This document shows, in pieces, positions 17,437 through 26,749 of a DNA stretch of 57,063 nucleotides. How positions within the stretch are numbered: position 1 is the first letter of the stretch; each line of letters opens with the position of its first letter. This DNA comes from Bdellovibrionales bacterium. Its GTDB lineage: Bacteria > Bdellovibrionota > Bdellovibrionia > Bdellovibrionales > JAMPXM01. The position numbers were made by a program, and so were the translations under genes. Below the pieces are notes generated by a model. It made no database searches. It saw only the letters and a program-made list of their open reading frames with translations, and was not told the origin of the DNA. The stretch lies in the NCBI GenBank assembly GCA_005808505.1, contig SYLX01000028.1:1-57063 (forward strand). Reading direction: 5' to 3'.

Positions 17437-17657
17437 GCCTGCACACGGAGTTGACAGTTTCCGGCACCATGAGCTTGCTCACGCCGCCGATGAAGCTGCC
17501 TGCTGGGGAATGAGCAGGATCCGGGCCAGGGCGGATTCCGGGTTTTGCGGATGGTCTCGTGGACTTTGCGGGGTGTTGGGGTTGGTTAGCTGATTGCTTG
17601 GGGTATTGATCCAGGTCTGGTCGAAATGGAATTTTCGGTACGCAAGGAGGCGTTTTT
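17437..17657. other. Intergenic region upstream of the HNH gene
   Basis: This 221-base gap between divergent genes is G-rich on the plus strand around 17540-17610, with several runs of four G within about 40 bases (GGGGTGTTGGGG and later TTGGGG). It ends in a strong AAGGAGG at 17644-17650 for the TTG start of the HNH gene. No confident promoter or small gene was found. Confidence 0.5.
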
Positions 17658-18593
17658 TTGAGCGCAGCTCTCGGGAATGTAAATGCCGTTCGGCTGGATG
17701 CCGAAGCGCTTAGCGTTCACAACCGTGCGCTCATTCGTTCGCGTGGGTATTCGATCGCGGAGTATGAGCTTCTCGACTCCATCATTGAAGTTGATCGCGA
17801 ACGTTTGTTTCTGAAGTTCCATCTCACTCACCTCACCACCTACTGCGTGAAGCTCCTGAACCTCAGTGAGGAAGTCGCCGCTACCTATGTGCGCGTCGCG
17901 CGGAAATCATTAGAAGTGCCCGAACTCAAAGAAGCGATTCGCGACGGTCTGAAGCTCACTAAAGCAAAGACGATCGTCTCGGTGCTGACACAGATGAACT
18001 TCGATCACTGGATCGAAAAGGCGCGAGTGCTCAGCAAACGCGAGCTAGAAGAAGAAGTTGCGGCCGCGTCGCCGGACGCGCCACGTCCCGAACGCGTGCG
18101 GCCTACCGGGCCTGATCGTTACCGTGCGGAATTTGATCTGAACAAGGTTCAACTCGCGATCGCCGAACGCGCCCGTGATCTCGTGAGTCAGAAGCTCGGT
18201 CACGCAGCTACGATGCAGGAGACGTGCGTTGTTGCGCTCACTGAGTACGTGCGCCGTCACGATCCGGTTGCGAAGGCGGGGCGTGCGTCCAGGAAGGCGC
18301 GGGACCGTTCCCGGGAACGGTCGTCGCCAGCTGAGGCTTCGAAAGCTGAGAGGAAGAAACGGCGCAGGTCACGCACACCAAGCGAGGTCACTCACGCTGT
18401 TAACCAACGCGATAGGAATCGATGTCAGTACAGAATGCCCGACGGAACGATCTGCGGAAGTCGGCGCTGGACTCAGCATCACCACATTGTGCCTTTAGCT
18501 GACGGAGGGGCTGATTGTGTCGAGAACATTGTCACTCTCTGTGCAACTCATCACCGCTTAATCCACGAAAACGAGAATTCCCCGGGTCCTTAG
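17658..18593 (+). CDS. HNH endonuclease domain protein
   Basis: I use a TTG start at 17658 because AAGGAGG sits seven bases upstream and no ATG is better placed. The 311-residue product has an N-terminal helical region (residues 1-200) of the kind found in the HNH proteins that occur in many copies in Bdellovibrio and relatives. A strongly basic linker follows (RASRKARDRSRERSS and KAERKKRRRSR). A C-terminal HNH nuclease domain then carries QHHHIVPLADGG, an Asn in ENIVTLC, and CATHHRLIH. A CxY...C pair (NRCQYRMPDGTICGS) may bind zinc. It probably cuts DNA. Such genes may spread within genomes, but no terminal repeats were found around this copy. Confidence 0.82.
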   Translation: MSAALGNVNAVRLDAEALSVHNRALIRSRGYSIAEYELLDSIIEVDRERLFLKFHLTHLTTYCVKLLNLSEEVAATYVRVARKSLEVPELKEAIRDGLKLTKAKTIVSVLTQMNFDHWIEKARVLSKRELEEEVAAASPDAPRPERVRPTGPDRYRAEFDLNKVQLAIAERARDLVSQKLGHAATMQETCVVALTEYVRRHDPVAKAGRASRKARDRSRERSSPAEASKAERKKRRRSRTPSEVTHAVNQRDRNRCQYRMPDGTICGSRRWTQHHHIVPLADGGADCVENIVTLCATHHRLIHENENSPGP

Positions 18594-18638
18594 TCGAGGT
18601 CTCGTTAAGTGCTTGCCTCGCGACGACGAAAACGAGGC

Positions 18639-20099
18639 ATGACAAACAGAAAAGTATTCCAACTAATAGTCTTCGCGATTCTCCTTCTTGGCTCGATCGC
18701 TAATGCTTACGAACCGAGCTGGGATGGCAACCACCCCGAATCCAAGTCGGAGGCATGGACTTGGATGGGTCACCTGCAGGAGTTCGACGGAACTCGGCTC
18801 GGACCCAACGGCGTCGGCTTCATCTATTATTATACTCGCAACGATCAGGGTCAGATGGGCTCGATGAACTTCCGCAGTTCGTCACTCACAGAGACCGTGA
18901 ATGGCGTAGGTCAAAGCTACAAAACCAGCACACTCTATGCTGCACAATATGACAACGCAGAGCTTCGCGCACGTCGCGGCCGTCTTGACCTGACGTTTAC
19001 AGCTGGCGACATCGCAGACTTCGTTCGCGCTGAGGCCATGTCAGCAGCTGACACAAAAGAGCTTCACTCGACGATGAAGCTCTTTCCAGGTTTGGCGATT
19101 GCTCCTGGATTCACACCGAAGAAAGTTGTCTTCAACGCTTCTGAAGAAGACGGCACCGAAATGAAACTCCGTTTCTATACGATCTGGCCGGTACTTGCGC
19201 CTAAAGACGGGTTGATGCGCTTCTTGGGTCAAGCCGACACCTATTCTTTCTCAGAACCGATGCTTGTCACGGTCGGAACTTACAAAGGTAAGCGCGTTGC
19301 AGGTTTGTCATTCCTTGACCGCCAGTGGGCGAAGCAATTCTTCGGCGTGAACATCTACACAGGTCTCGGTGACCTCGTGAAGTACGCGCATGCTTTAAAG
19401 TTTTCGCACGCATGGTCGGCATTTCATGTGTTCAACGAGCGCACGAAAGAATGGAGCTTCTTCCATCTCTGGCATCAGTGGGAGCGCAACGACAACGTTG
19501 CAGATAAGCTCACTGAGTACTCGGGCCTTCTGTATATGAAAAACGGTACAGAGTCTGGAGTGATCGATTCGAGCGATTACACTTGGAAAGGTGACGGCTA
19601 CGTTTGGGCGCAAGGAAAAGAAGTTCTCCTTGATTACCCACTTGGACGTTACGGCTTCTTCCCTAGCCGCGCGACTTACTCTTCGCCGAAACTTGGTTTC
19701 AGCGGACAGATCGTGGCGACTCCTCACCTGCAGAACTTGAATCAGCCGATTCCTTTCTACGAAGGTTACGCTTCAGGCGTTGGAACTTGGAACGGCGATC
19801 GCGTTCGTATCCAAGGCCGGTTGGAATCAAGCCGCCTGCTCTTCAGAACGCAAGATTATAAAGAGATGTTGAAAACACTCGAGTCGACAAAGGAACCCGA
19901 GTGGCGCCAACCCGAGCTCCAGGCTTGGTTGAAAGCAAACCAGCGCGACAACCCGGCGAACTGGCTCGGCCACCCTCTTGCGGTGTTGGCTTCGATGTTC
20001 AAAGGACTCGATCTCAAACTCGCGATCTTCGGAGACATCTTGAGTGACGATCAAGTCGAGCAAGATCCCCGTGATCCCGAAGTTGTGATCTACCGTTAA
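18639..20099 (+). CDS. Exported AttH/CrtC-like (lipocalin-like) protein
   Basis: The ATG at 18639 gives a proper signal peptide (MTNRKVFQLIVFAILLLGSIANA, cut before YEPSW); an upstream GTG at 18609 would add an unlikely basic extension. The mature protein (about 460 residues) is beta-rich. SEAWTWMGHLQEFDGTRLG and GLSFLDRQW resemble the two conserved blocks of the AttH/CrtC hydratase-like family, a double lipocalin-type barrel acting on lipid-like substrates. The usual EWWY is replaced by EAWTW, so activity is uncertain. It ends nine bases before the convergent mvaB gene. The family guess is moderate, and the substrate is unknown. Confidence 0.6.
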   Translation: MTNRKVFQLIVFAILLLGSIANAYEPSWDGNHPESKSEAWTWMGHLQEFDGTRLGPNGVGFIYYYTRNDQGQMGSMNFRSSSLTETVNGVGQSYKTSTLYAAQYDNAELRARRGRLDLTFTAGDIADFVRAEAMSAADTKELHSTMKLFPGLAIAPGFTPKKVVFNASEEDGTEMKLRFYTIWPVLAPKDGLMRFLGQADTYSFSEPMLVTVGTYKGKRVAGLSFLDRQWAKQFFGVNIYTGLGDLVKYAHALKFSHAWSAFHVFNERTKEWSFFHLWHQWERNDNVADKLTEYSGLLYMKNGTESGVIDSSDYTWKGDGYVWAQGKEVLLDYPLGRYGFFPSRATYSSPKLGFSGQIVATPHLQNLNQPIPFYEGYASGVGTWNGDRVRIQGRLESSRLLFRTQDYKEMLKTLESTKEPEWRQPELQAWLKANQRDNPANWLGHPLAVLASMFKGLDLKLAIFGDILSDDQVEQDPRDPEVVIYR

Positions 20100-20108
20100 T
20101 TGATCTGA

Positions 20109-21035
20109 TCAGAGGGGCAGGATTTTCGGTAATCCTGCCCGCCCTACCCGCGAGGGCAGTTCATGCTGGATTTTTTCGGTCATCCACTTGTTGATCGGAA
20201 GCAACTTCTCGAGATCGATCCCCGTCTTAAATCCCATACCATGCAACATGTAGACGACGTCTTCAGTCGCCACGTTACCGGTAGCTGCCGGTGCGTACGG
20301 GCATCCGCCCAAACCACCTAAGCTTGAATCGAAAACGCGAATGCCCTGCTCAAGGCTAGCCAAAATATTCGCTAGCGCCGTACCGCGCGTGTCGTGGAAG
20401 TGCATTGCCAACCGTTCAGGGCCGACAGCATCAACTAGCTTTGCAACCAAGCGGCGAACTTGCGCCGGATTCGCGATTCCGATGGTGTCACCAATCGAGA
20501 TCTCGTAGACGCCGAGTTCAGCTAGGCGCTTCACGAGTCGCACAACCTGGCCTTCCGGCACGTTGCCTTCGAAGGGACATCCAAAACACATGCTCAGGTA
20601 ACCGCGCACCTTCACGTCATTTGCGCGCGCCATCTCCATGACTTTGCGGAAACGTACGAAGCTCTCTTCGATCGTGCAGTTGATGTTTTTCTTGGCGAAT
20701 GATTCGCTAGCCGAAGCAAAGATCGCAACGTGTTTGATTCCCGTATCGAGCGCATCTTGCATTCCGCGCGGATTCGGAACCAGCGCCGACAGATCGACGC
20801 CGCGTAAAGGTGAACCTGCGCCTTCGCGACGGCTCAACGCTTCTTTTACAAGCTCCGCTGAGCCCGCCATCTGCGGAACCCATTGCGGCGACACGAACGC
20901 GCCGAGCTCGATCGTCCGTACGCCTGCACCGGCAAGCTGTTCTACAAACTCAAGGCGAGTTTGACGATCGAGAGTCACCTTTTCGTTCTGAAGTCCATCG
21001 CGCGGACCAACTTCAACTATCGTAACCTTGCTCAT
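20109..21035 (-). CDS. mvaB: Hydroxymethylglutaryl-CoA lyase
   Basis: The enzyme splits HMG-CoA into acetoacetate and acetyl-CoA, the last step of leucine degradation. The 308-residue TIM-barrel protein has GPRDGLQNE (residues 9-17) with the metal and catalytic Arg and Asp, the metal-binding HFHDTRGTALANI, and the catalytic Cys loop GLGGCPYAPAATGNVATED. It is the last gene of the liu-type operon and begins 13 bases after the biotinyl-carrier gene. It could also be called liuE. Confidence 0.95.
   Translation of the reverse strand: MSKVTIVEVGPRDGLQNEKVTLDRQTRLEFVEQLAGAGVRTIELGAFVSPQWVPQMAGSAELVKEALSRREGAGSPLRGVDLSALVPNPRGMQDALDTGIKHVAIFASASESFAKKNINCTIEESFVRFRKVMEMARANDVKVRGYLSMCFGCPFEGNVPEGQVVRLVKRLAELGVYEISIGDTIGIANPAQVRRLVAKLVDAVGPERLAMHFHDTRGTALANILASLEQGIRVFDSSLGGLGGCPYAPAATGNVATEDVVYMLHGMGFKTGIDLEKLLPINKWMTEKIQHELPSRVGRAGLPKILPL
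20115..20140. other. Perfect hairpin over the last codons of mvaB
   Basis: GGGCAGGATT and AATCCTGCCC form a 10-bp perfect stem with a 6-base loop between two convergent genes. Neither strand has a run of T directly after it, so if it ends transcription it is not a standard intrinsic terminator. It may serve as a stem for 3'-end protection. Confidence 0.4.
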
Positions 21036-21048
21036 ATCTCACCGCATG

Positions 21049-21426
21049 TCAGGCGACAGAAAGTTTCGCCAAGTTCTGACCCAAAGCAACTTGGTCGCCG
21101 GGCACGCAAGCAACAGCTTCGACTTTGCCGTCAGCCTGCGCCTTAAGAGTATACTCCATTTTCATCGCTTCCATCACGAGCAAGACCTGGCCTGCCACGA
21201 CGTCATCGCCTTTCTGGACCAAGATTTTCACGATCTTGCCAGGCATGGGCGCGACAATCTCACCAGGCTGTGCTGCGGCTCCGCGTGCGCCACCGCGGCG
21301 GTTCTGTCGACCGGGAGGAGAATACGTGAAGGTCTCGCCATTTAGATGCACCCAAAAAGTACCTCGAGAATTCGCAATGGTACCCTCGTGAGTCTGACCA
21401 TTTATTTCAATGCTCACTTTTTTCAT
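21049..21426 (-). CDS. Biotin carboxyl carrier domain protein of methylcrotonyl-CoA carboxylase
   Basis: This 125-residue protein carries the biotinyl-lysine motif EAMKM (Lys89) inside a normal biotinyl domain (VAPMPGKIVKILVQKGD). Its N-terminus (GTFWVHLNGETFTY) resembles the end of the linker domain that usually joins biotin carboxylase to the carrier in the carboxylase alpha chain. The ATG at 21426 has GGAGG six bases upstream and overlaps the stop of the carboxylase gene as ATGA. In most bacteria this domain is fused to the biotin carboxylase, so here the alpha chain is split into two coupled genes. A middle stretch rich in Arg, Gly and Ala (RQNRRGGARGAAA) is probably a flexible linker. 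Confidence 0.92.
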   Translation of the reverse strand: MKKVSIEINGQTHEGTIANSRGTFWVHLNGETFTYSPPGRQNRRGGARGAAAQPGEIVAPMPGKIVKILVQKGDDVVAGQVLLVMEAMKMEYTLKAQADGKVEAVACVPGDQVALGQNLAKLSVA

Positions 21427-22928
21427 ACGAGCCTCCATGAGTTTCTCCACGGTGCAGCCAACGCAGTAAGCGGCGTAACCGCTCCTCCATTACCAGCAGT
21501 CAAACCACCGCCAGAAGCCAAAGGCATTGCCTTCGCTACGAAAGTTTTCTGAATCTCGCTCAGCTCTTTCGGCTCAAGTCCTTCTGGGAAGTGAGTTTGA
21601 ATGAATTGCGTCGTCATTGTGCCAGCCTGAAACTCGGGATGCGAAAGAATCGCCTTCAAGTACGGCAAATTCGCGCGCACGCCGAAGATGATCGTCTCTT
21701 CGATGACCGCCAGCATTTTTTGAATCGCTCTCGGTCGCGACTCATCCCAAACAATGATCTTCGCGATCATCGGATCATAGTACGGAGTCACTTCATCGCC
21801 CGCTTCAAAGCCGACTTCAAAACGTCGGCCTGGACCTTCTGGCCACTCGAGTCCAACCAGTTCACCCGTTGAAGGAAGCCCGCGGTTGTAAGGATCTTCA
21901 GCGTAAACGCGACATTCGATCGCGTGACCACGTGGTTTGAGATCCGCGTCTTTCCACAACACAAATTGCTTTGCGGCCGTCAAGATCTGCGCCTTCACCA
22001 GGTCGACGCCGAGAACCATCTCTGTCACCGGATGTTCCACTTGAAGGCGCGTGTTCATCTCGAGGAAGTAAAATTTCCCGTCCTGAACGAGAAACTCTAC
22101 GGTGCCGGCGCCGTTGTAACCGGCTGTCTCCGCGAGAGTTACCGCAGCTTTCGACATCTGTTCGCGAAGCTCCGGCGTGAGCGAAGGCGACAGCGCCTCC
22201 TCAATGATCTTCTGATGGCGTCTTTGAACTGAGCACTCACGCTCATAAAGCGATACGCATTTTCCGTTCGAGTCGCCGAAGACCTGAAATTCAATGTGCT
22301 TCGCGCGGTCGAGATATTTCTCCAGGAAAACCGTCGCGGAACCAAATGCACTCAAGGCTTCACGTTGAGCCGACGTGATCAGTTCATTAGCTTCAGCACG
22401 CGAACGAATGACTTTCATCCCCCGACCGCCGCCGCCTGCCGCAGCTTTCACGATGACCGGAAATCCGATGCGCTCGGCTTCTGTAACGAGCGTCTCGAGC
22501 TTCTGATCGTCGCCCATGTAACCCGGCACCGTCGGAACTTTAGCCCGTTCAATCAAACGCTTTGCCGAAATCTTATCGCCAAGCGCACGAATTGTCTCCG
22601 CACGTGGACCAATGAAGACTAATCCTGCATCAACACAAGCCTGAGCAAAGTCTGCGTTCTCCGACAGAAAGCCGAAGCCTGGGTGTACGGCTTGTGCGCC
22701 CTTGCTCAATGCGCCCTTCACATTGCGATCAATCTGTAAGTAACTTTCTGCTGTAGGCGCAGGACCGATACAGACAGTTTCATCCGCCAAGCGGTAGGCC
22801 CGCGTTCCGACGTCAGCTTCAGAATGAAGTAAAACAGTTCGCACACCGAGTTCACGGCATGCATGGATGATTCGAACAGCGACCTCACCACGGTTAGCGA
22901 TCGCGATTTTTTCGAATGGAAGTTTCAT
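21423..22928 (-). CDS. liuD: Biotin carboxylase subunit of methylcrotonyl-CoA carboxylase
   Basis: The 501-residue ATP-grasp enzyme carboxylates the biotin of its carrier partner. It has IANRGEVAVRII at the N-terminus, the glycine-rich ATP loop KAAAGGGGRGMK, the EMNTRLQVEHPVTE block with catalytic residues, and a biotin-carboxylase C domain up to about residue 445. The last 50 residues (through ASGGGLTAGNGGA) are Gly/Ala-rich and look like a remnant of the linker that normally continues into the biotinyl domain. LiuD proteins are usually about 650-670 residues, so the gene is split. Its position between crotonase and carrier genes, with the matching beta subunit, supports methylcrotonyl-CoA as substrate over acetyl- or propionyl-CoA. 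Confidence 0.9.
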   Translation of the reverse strand: MKLPFEKIAIANRGEVAVRIIHACRELGVRTVLLHSEADVGTRAYRLADETVCIGPAPTAESYLQIDRNVKGALSKGAQAVHPGFGFLSENADFAQACVDAGLVFIGPRAETIRALGDKISAKRLIERAKVPTVPGYMGDDQKLETLVTEAERIGFPVIVKAAAGGGGRGMKVIRSRAEANELITSAQREALSAFGSATVFLEKYLDRAKHIEFQVFGDSNGKCVSLYERECSVQRRHQKIIEEALSPSLTPELREQMSKAAVTLAETAGYNGAGTVEFLVQDGKFYFLEMNTRLQVEHPVTEMVLGVDLVKAQILTAAKQFVLWKDADLKPRGHAIECRVYAEDPYNRGLPSTGELVGLEWPEGPGRRFEVGFEAGDEVTPYYDPMIAKIIVWDESRPRAIQKMLAVIEETIIFGVRANLPYLKAILSHPEFQAGTMTTQFIQTHFPEGLEPKELSEIQKTFVAKAMPLASGGGLTAGNGGAVTPLTALAAPWRNSWRLV

Positions 22929-22944
22929 TCAGCATTACCCCAAA

Positions 22945-23733
22945 TCATGCGCGCCACTTCGGCTCGCGTTTTTCCAAGAATCCGCGCAGACCCTCTTGGC
23001 CTTCTTCACTCACGCGGCGTTCGGCGATCACTTGCGTTGTCATGGACTTGCGCTTGGTCCAATCCGACGTTTCGCCTACAGCACGAATCAAGGCCTTTGT
23101 TGCACGAACCGCTTCGGGCCCATTGAACTTGAACGCAGCCACCGCCTTCAACACAAACGCATCGACGCTGGCTTCATCACCGACAAATTGAGCGAGTCCC
23201 GAATCAAAAGCTTCTCCTGCGCCAAATATTTCCCCCGTCAGCATGTAACGACGAGCGTGAGCCGAAGCCATCCGCTCAAGCACGAAAGGCGAGATCACCG
23301 CAGGAGCAAGGCCGAGTCGGACTTCGCTGAAACAGAACTGCGTGCCTTCAACTGCCGCCGCAAGATCGCAGACAGCAGCAAGCCCCAGAGCGCCGCCCAT
23401 CACGTGACCATGCAAACGAGCGATGACTGGAAGGGGACACTCACGAATCGCCCAGAACATTTCGAAAAGCTGTTCGGAGTCGCTAGCGTTTTCGTCGAAC
23501 GAAAATGCCGCCATCGCCTTCATGTAGCCAAGATCTGCTCCCGAGCAAAAGCTTTTGCCCTCGCCCTTCAGAACGATGGCAGCAATGTCTTTGCGTGAGC
23601 CGAGCTCGCGAAACGCCAGCGTCAATTCGCGAATCATCGTCGGATGAAACGCATTCCGAACTTCCGGACGATTCATCGAGACGGTTGCCAACCGCTCCGC
23701 TACTTCAATTTTGAGAGTCGCATACGAACTCAT
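22945..23733 (-). CDS. liuC: Crotonase-family enoyl-CoA hydratase, probable methylglutaconyl-CoA hydratase
   Basis: Hydration of 3-methylglutaconyl-CoA to HMG-CoA is the step between the carboxylase and HMG-CoA lyase, and this is the only crotonase in the operon. The 262-residue protein has MNRPEVRNAFHPTMI, the oxyanion-hole sequence SFCSGADLGYMK, HGHVMGGALGLAAVCDLAAA and FSEVRLGLAPAVISP, as in LiuC/AUH-type hydratases. The ATG at 23733 lies two bases after the stop of the beta-subunit gene; an in-frame extension upstream would overlap that gene. General enoyl-CoA hydratase activity cannot be excluded by sequence alone. Confidence 0.88.
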   Translation of the reverse strand: MSSYATLKIEVAERLATVSMNRPEVRNAFHPTMIRELTLAFRELGSRKDIAAIVLKGEGKSFCSGADLGYMKAMAAFSFDENASDSEQLFEMFWAIRECPLPVIARLHGHVMGGALGLAAVCDLAAAVEGTQFCFSEVRLGLAPAVISPFVLERMASAHARRYMLTGEIFGAGEAFDSGLAQFVGDEASVDAFVLKAVAAFKFNGPEAVRATKALIRAVGETSDWTKRKSMTTQVIAERRVSEEGQEGLRGFLEKREPKWRA

Positions 23734-23735
23734 GA

Positions 23736-25391
23736 TCACATCCTGAACACGCCTTGGCGGCGCGGTCCCCAATCGCTATTGCAGCTCGCGCTCAAACCCA
23801 GAGCGAGCACCTGACGTGTATCAACAGGATCAATGATTCCATCATCCCAGAGTCGAGCTGTTGAGTAGTAAGCCGAGCTTTCTTTTTCATACTTAGCCAA
23901 GGTCGGCGCTCGGAACTTCGCTTGTTCATCGGCCGACATCGTCTGGCCTTTTTCCGCAAGCTGATCGAGCTTCACCGTGAGCAGAACGTTTGCCGCTTGT
24001 TCTCCACCCATGACCGAAATTTTTGCGTTCGGCCACATCCACAAGAACCGCGGCTGATAAGCGCGACCACACATGCCGTAGTTGCCTGCGCCGTACGAAC
24101 CGCCAATGATCACGGTGAATTTCGGAACGCGCGCGTTTGAGACAGCCATCACCATCTTGGCTCCGTGCTTCGCGATTCCTTCGTTCTCGTACTTTTTTCC
24201 GACCATGAAGCCCGTTATGTTTTGCAAGAACACGAGCGGAATATTTCGCTGCTCACAAAGCTCGATAAAATGCGCCGCTTTCAATGCGCTCTCGCTAAAG
24301 AGAACGCCGTTGTTCGCGATGATGCCAACAGGCATTCCGTAAATACGTGCGAAACCGGTGACCAAAGTTTTTCCGTACAACGGCTTGAACTCATGGAAGC
24401 GGCTTCCGTCCACGATACGCGCAATGACTTCACGAACGTCGAACGGCTTGCGCGGATCTGCCGGAATGATTCCGTAGAGTTCTTCCGCTTTGTACTGCGG
24501 CTCTTCAGTCGCCGAAATTTTGAATGGCACATTTTTTTGTTTATTCAAGTTCGCGACGATATCGCGCGTAATTTCGATCGCATGCTGATCGTCTTCTGCG
24601 TAGTGATCTGTCACGCCGCTGAGTTCGCAATGAACTTCCGCGCCGCCAAGTTCTTGCGACGTTACGACTTCGCCGGTCGCTGCTTTGACGAGCGGCGGTC
24701 CACCGAGGAAGATCGTGCCGTTTCCTCTCACGATCACGTTCTCGTCGCTCATCGCAGGGACGTAAGCGCCGCCCGCCGTACAGGAGCCCATGACGACCGA
24801 AATTTGGGAAAGCCCCATCGCCGACATGCGCGCTTGATTGTAGAAGATGCGTCCGAAGTGGTCGCGATCTGGGAAAACTTCGGCTTGCAGCGGAAGAAAC
24901 GCTCCCCCGGAGTCGACTAAGTAAATGCAAGGAAGCCCGTTTTCAATCGCGACTTCTTGCGCGCGCAAATGCTTCTTCACGGTCATCGGAAAATAAGTTC
25001 CGCCTTTTACCGTCGCATCATTCGCTACGATCATGCACTCTTGACCGCTAACGACGCCGATGCCGGCCACGACACCCGCGCCAGGTGCGGCGCCGTCGTA
25101 CATCTCCCACGCAGCGAGAGTTGAGATCTCGAGAAAAGCGGTGCCCACGTCAACGAGCGCATCGATGCGCTCGCGTGCGGTAAGCTTGCCGCGAGATTTA
25201 TGCTTTTCGATGGCATCTGGCCCGCCGCCGGCTTTAACCGTGGCAACTCGATCGCGCCACTCGCGAACGAGAGTCCGCATCGCGGCTTGGTTTTGTTTGA
25301 ACTCTGGCGAGCTAGCGTCGATTTCCGAAAACAAAGGCGAGCCCGCCGGGGCTCCGAGCTCGGCGCTCGATGAGTCTGCGACACGATCCAT
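23736..25391 (-). CDS. liuB: Methylcrotonyl-CoA carboxylase carboxyltransferase (beta) subunit
   Basis: This 551-residue carboxyltransferase transfers CO2 from biotin to 3-methylcrotonyl-CoA. It shows the two crotonase-like halves of the family: an N-terminal part with [16 protein letters not shown] and [16 protein letters not shown], and a C-terminal part with NITGFMVG and [19 protein letters not shown]. The GxYxxxNYGMxGRAY type of block is typical of methylcrotonyl- and geranyl-CoA carboxylases. The ATG at 25391 was preferred because the frame upstream runs into the preceding gene and GGGAGA lies upstream. It forms the enzyme with the split alpha chain encoded downstream. Confidence 0.93.
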   Translation of the reverse strand: MDRVADSSSAELGAPAGSPLFSEIDASSPEFKQNQAAMRTLVREWRDRVATVKAGGGPDAIEKHKSRGKLTARERIDALVDVGTAFLEISTLAAWEMYDGAAPGAGVVAGIGVVSGQECMIVANDATVKGGTYFPMTVKKHLRAQEVAIENGLPCIYLVDSGGAFLPLQAEVFPDRDHFGRIFYNQARMSAMGLSQISVVMGSCTAGGAYVPAMSDENVIVRGNGTIFLGGPPLVKAATGEVVTSQELGGAEVHCELSGVTDHYAEDDQHAIEITRDIVANLNKQKNVPFKISATEEPQYKAEELYGIIPADPRKPFDVREVIARIVDGSRFHEFKPLYGKTLVTGFARIYGMPVGIIANNGVLFSESALKAAHFIELCEQRNIPLVFLQNITGFMVGKKYENEGIAKHGAKMVMAVSNARVPKFTVIIGGSYGAGNYGMCGRAYQPRFLWMWPNAKISVMGGEQAANVLLTVKLDQLAEKGQTMSADEQAKFRAPTLAKYEKESSAYYSTARLWDDGIIDPVDTRQVLALGLSASCNSDWGPRRQGVFRM

Positions 25392-25416
25392 TTCTAATTT
25401 TCTCCCGAAAGATGCG

Positions 25417-26049
25417 TTAGCTGGAGGAGCTTCCCGTGCCCGCACCGAGCGCGAGCTGACGGGTGAGCTCCCAATCGACGTCCACTTCGGCAACTAAACG
25501 GCCGGCGCGGTCGTAGATCAAAGTCTGCGCATCAAGCGACGCGCGAGTTTCAGCTCTAAGTCGATGCAGAATGGCCTCTCGATCTGCGACAGGCAAGCGG
25601 AACACGGCTTTCATTTCGCCTTCCGGGCGAGAAAGAATTCGAACTTCTACGCGTCGTGACTCCACGCCGGAAGTCTTAAGATCGAGATGATGCTCCCAAT
25701 AAATACGCATGGCGAATTCACCAAGCGCCGAGAGCGCGCCGGTATGGATTCCGCCACCTTCCCCTTGGTTGCGCCAACCTCCCGGCATGACAACTTCGAT
25801 CGTGTCTTCGCCGAGTGTTTCCACTTTCAAGCCCATCCCGACGGTGAAAGGTTCCGCGAGAGTTGATGCAGCGCCTAAGAATCGCTTGCCGAGCCACGGG
25901 CTTTTCGCTTCGATCCAAGATCCCAAGGAGCGTGGATGTCGCACGAGAGTTCGCAGCTCATCGACGATGGCCGGCGAAATTTCGCGGATTTTTCCTGCGA
26001 CATCGATGAGTCGATCGAATGTTTGGAGAAGCCCTGGGCGATTTGCCAT
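25417..26049 (-). CDS. DUF4442-type hotdog-fold protein, possible thioesterase
   Basis: The first gene of the leucine-degradation operon encodes a 210-residue protein whose central part ([20 protein letters not shown]) looks like the active helix of hotdog-fold thioesterases of the PaaI/DUF4442 type. Beta strands on both sides fit that fold. A plausible role is release of CoA from stalled or wrong acyl-CoA intermediates of leucine breakdown, but this is inference from position. GGAG precedes the ATG at 26049. No isovaleryl-CoA dehydrogenase (liuA) or LiuR-type regulator is next to it. Confidence 0.7.
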   Translation of the reverse strand: MANRPGLLQTFDRLIDVAGKIREISPAIVDELRTLVRHPRSLGSWIEAKSPWLGKRFLGAASTLAEPFTVGMGLKVETLGEDTIEVVMPGGWRNQGEGGGIHTGALSALGEFAMRIYWEHHLDLKTSGVESRRVEVRILSRPEGEMKAVFRLPVADREAILHRLRAETRASLDAQTLIYDRAGRLVAEVDVDWELTRQLALGAGTGSSSS

Positions 26050-26133
26050 TTTTTTCTCCGCCTGAAAGATGCATCGGGCGTCTTGAACTTACAGCCCGCG
26101 TTGACGCGCCACCAACCCCGGACTAGGGTATGT

Positions 26134-26164
26134 AGTATAAAGACTCGGCGCTGGGAAGTTCCAA
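26134..26164 (-). promoter_or_regulatory. Possible promoter of the leucine-degradation operon
   Basis: On the minus strand TATACT (complement of 26134-26139) resembles a -10 box, with TTGGAA about 19 bases upstream. It lies some 85 bases before the first start codon. The spacing is longer than usual, so confidence is low. The same 244-base gap must also hold a promoter for the plus-strand gene at 26294. Confidence 0.25.
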
Positions 26165-26293
26165 AGCTCCCAGCCCCTCCATGGACCGCCGCTTCCTACG
26201 TCACTTTTCGGATGAGTCGGCAGCGTGGAAACCAGTCGACCCCGGTTTGAGCAGGGTCGTTTAAGTTCAATTAAGTCCGTTAAGGGAGACCGC

Positions 26294-26749
26294 TTGAAAT
26301 ACATCTCCGTTGTGCTCATGGTTCTGATTTTGATCTGGACGTGGTCGCTCGCCACGGCCGAGCGCCCTTTCCGCCTTGAGCAGCATAAACAGGTCGAAGC
26401 TGGCGTCGAAGAAGACATCCGCGCCTTCATTCAACGTCGTTACCCCCAAACGTCAGACATTTACTGTCAGCAACTGTACACTGAAGTTGTTAAACCGGGC
26501 CAAGAACTGATCGCGCGCTTCCGCTGCCAAGCCGTGGGACAAGCCGGAACTGACGACACGACAGAACAGGTGTTCGAAGGTCATCTCAATTTGCGTTCGG
26601 ATGATGGTTTTGAAACTTGGTCCGAAACCGGTGGAACGATTAGCTCACCTGAAATTCGCTTCCTTAAAGGTGTCGAAATCACTCGTTCCGGAGACGGCGA
26701 AAGCGCGGAACCTGCACCCTCGCCGACTCCCGCTGAGCCGAAGAAGTGA
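26294..26749 (+). CDS. Small exported or membrane-anchored protein of unknown function
   Basis: A TTG start at 26294 is chosen because AAGGGAG lies five bases upstream and the product then begins with a proper hydrophobic segment (MKYISVVLMVLILIWTWSLATA). The frame is open further upstream but there is no comparable site. The 151-residue protein continues with a charged, mostly helical and beta domain containing two Cys residues (IYCQQL and RFRCQAVG) and ends in a Pro/Glu-rich tail (AEPAPSPTPAEPKK). The family is unknown. Its stop overlaps the GTG start of the methyltransferase gene as GTGA. Confidence 0.65.
   Translation: MKYISVVLMVLILIWTWSLATAERPFRLEQHKQVEAGVEEDIRAFIQRRYPQTSDIYCQQLYTEVVKPGQELIARFRCQAVGQAGTDDTTEQVFEGHLNLRSDDGFETWSETGGTISSPEIRFLKGVEITRSGDGESAEPAPSPTPAEPKK

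Noticed and set aside
17436..18638. Insertion sequence around the HNH gene
   Set aside because: No terminal inverted repeats, target-site duplication or transposase were found at the borders.
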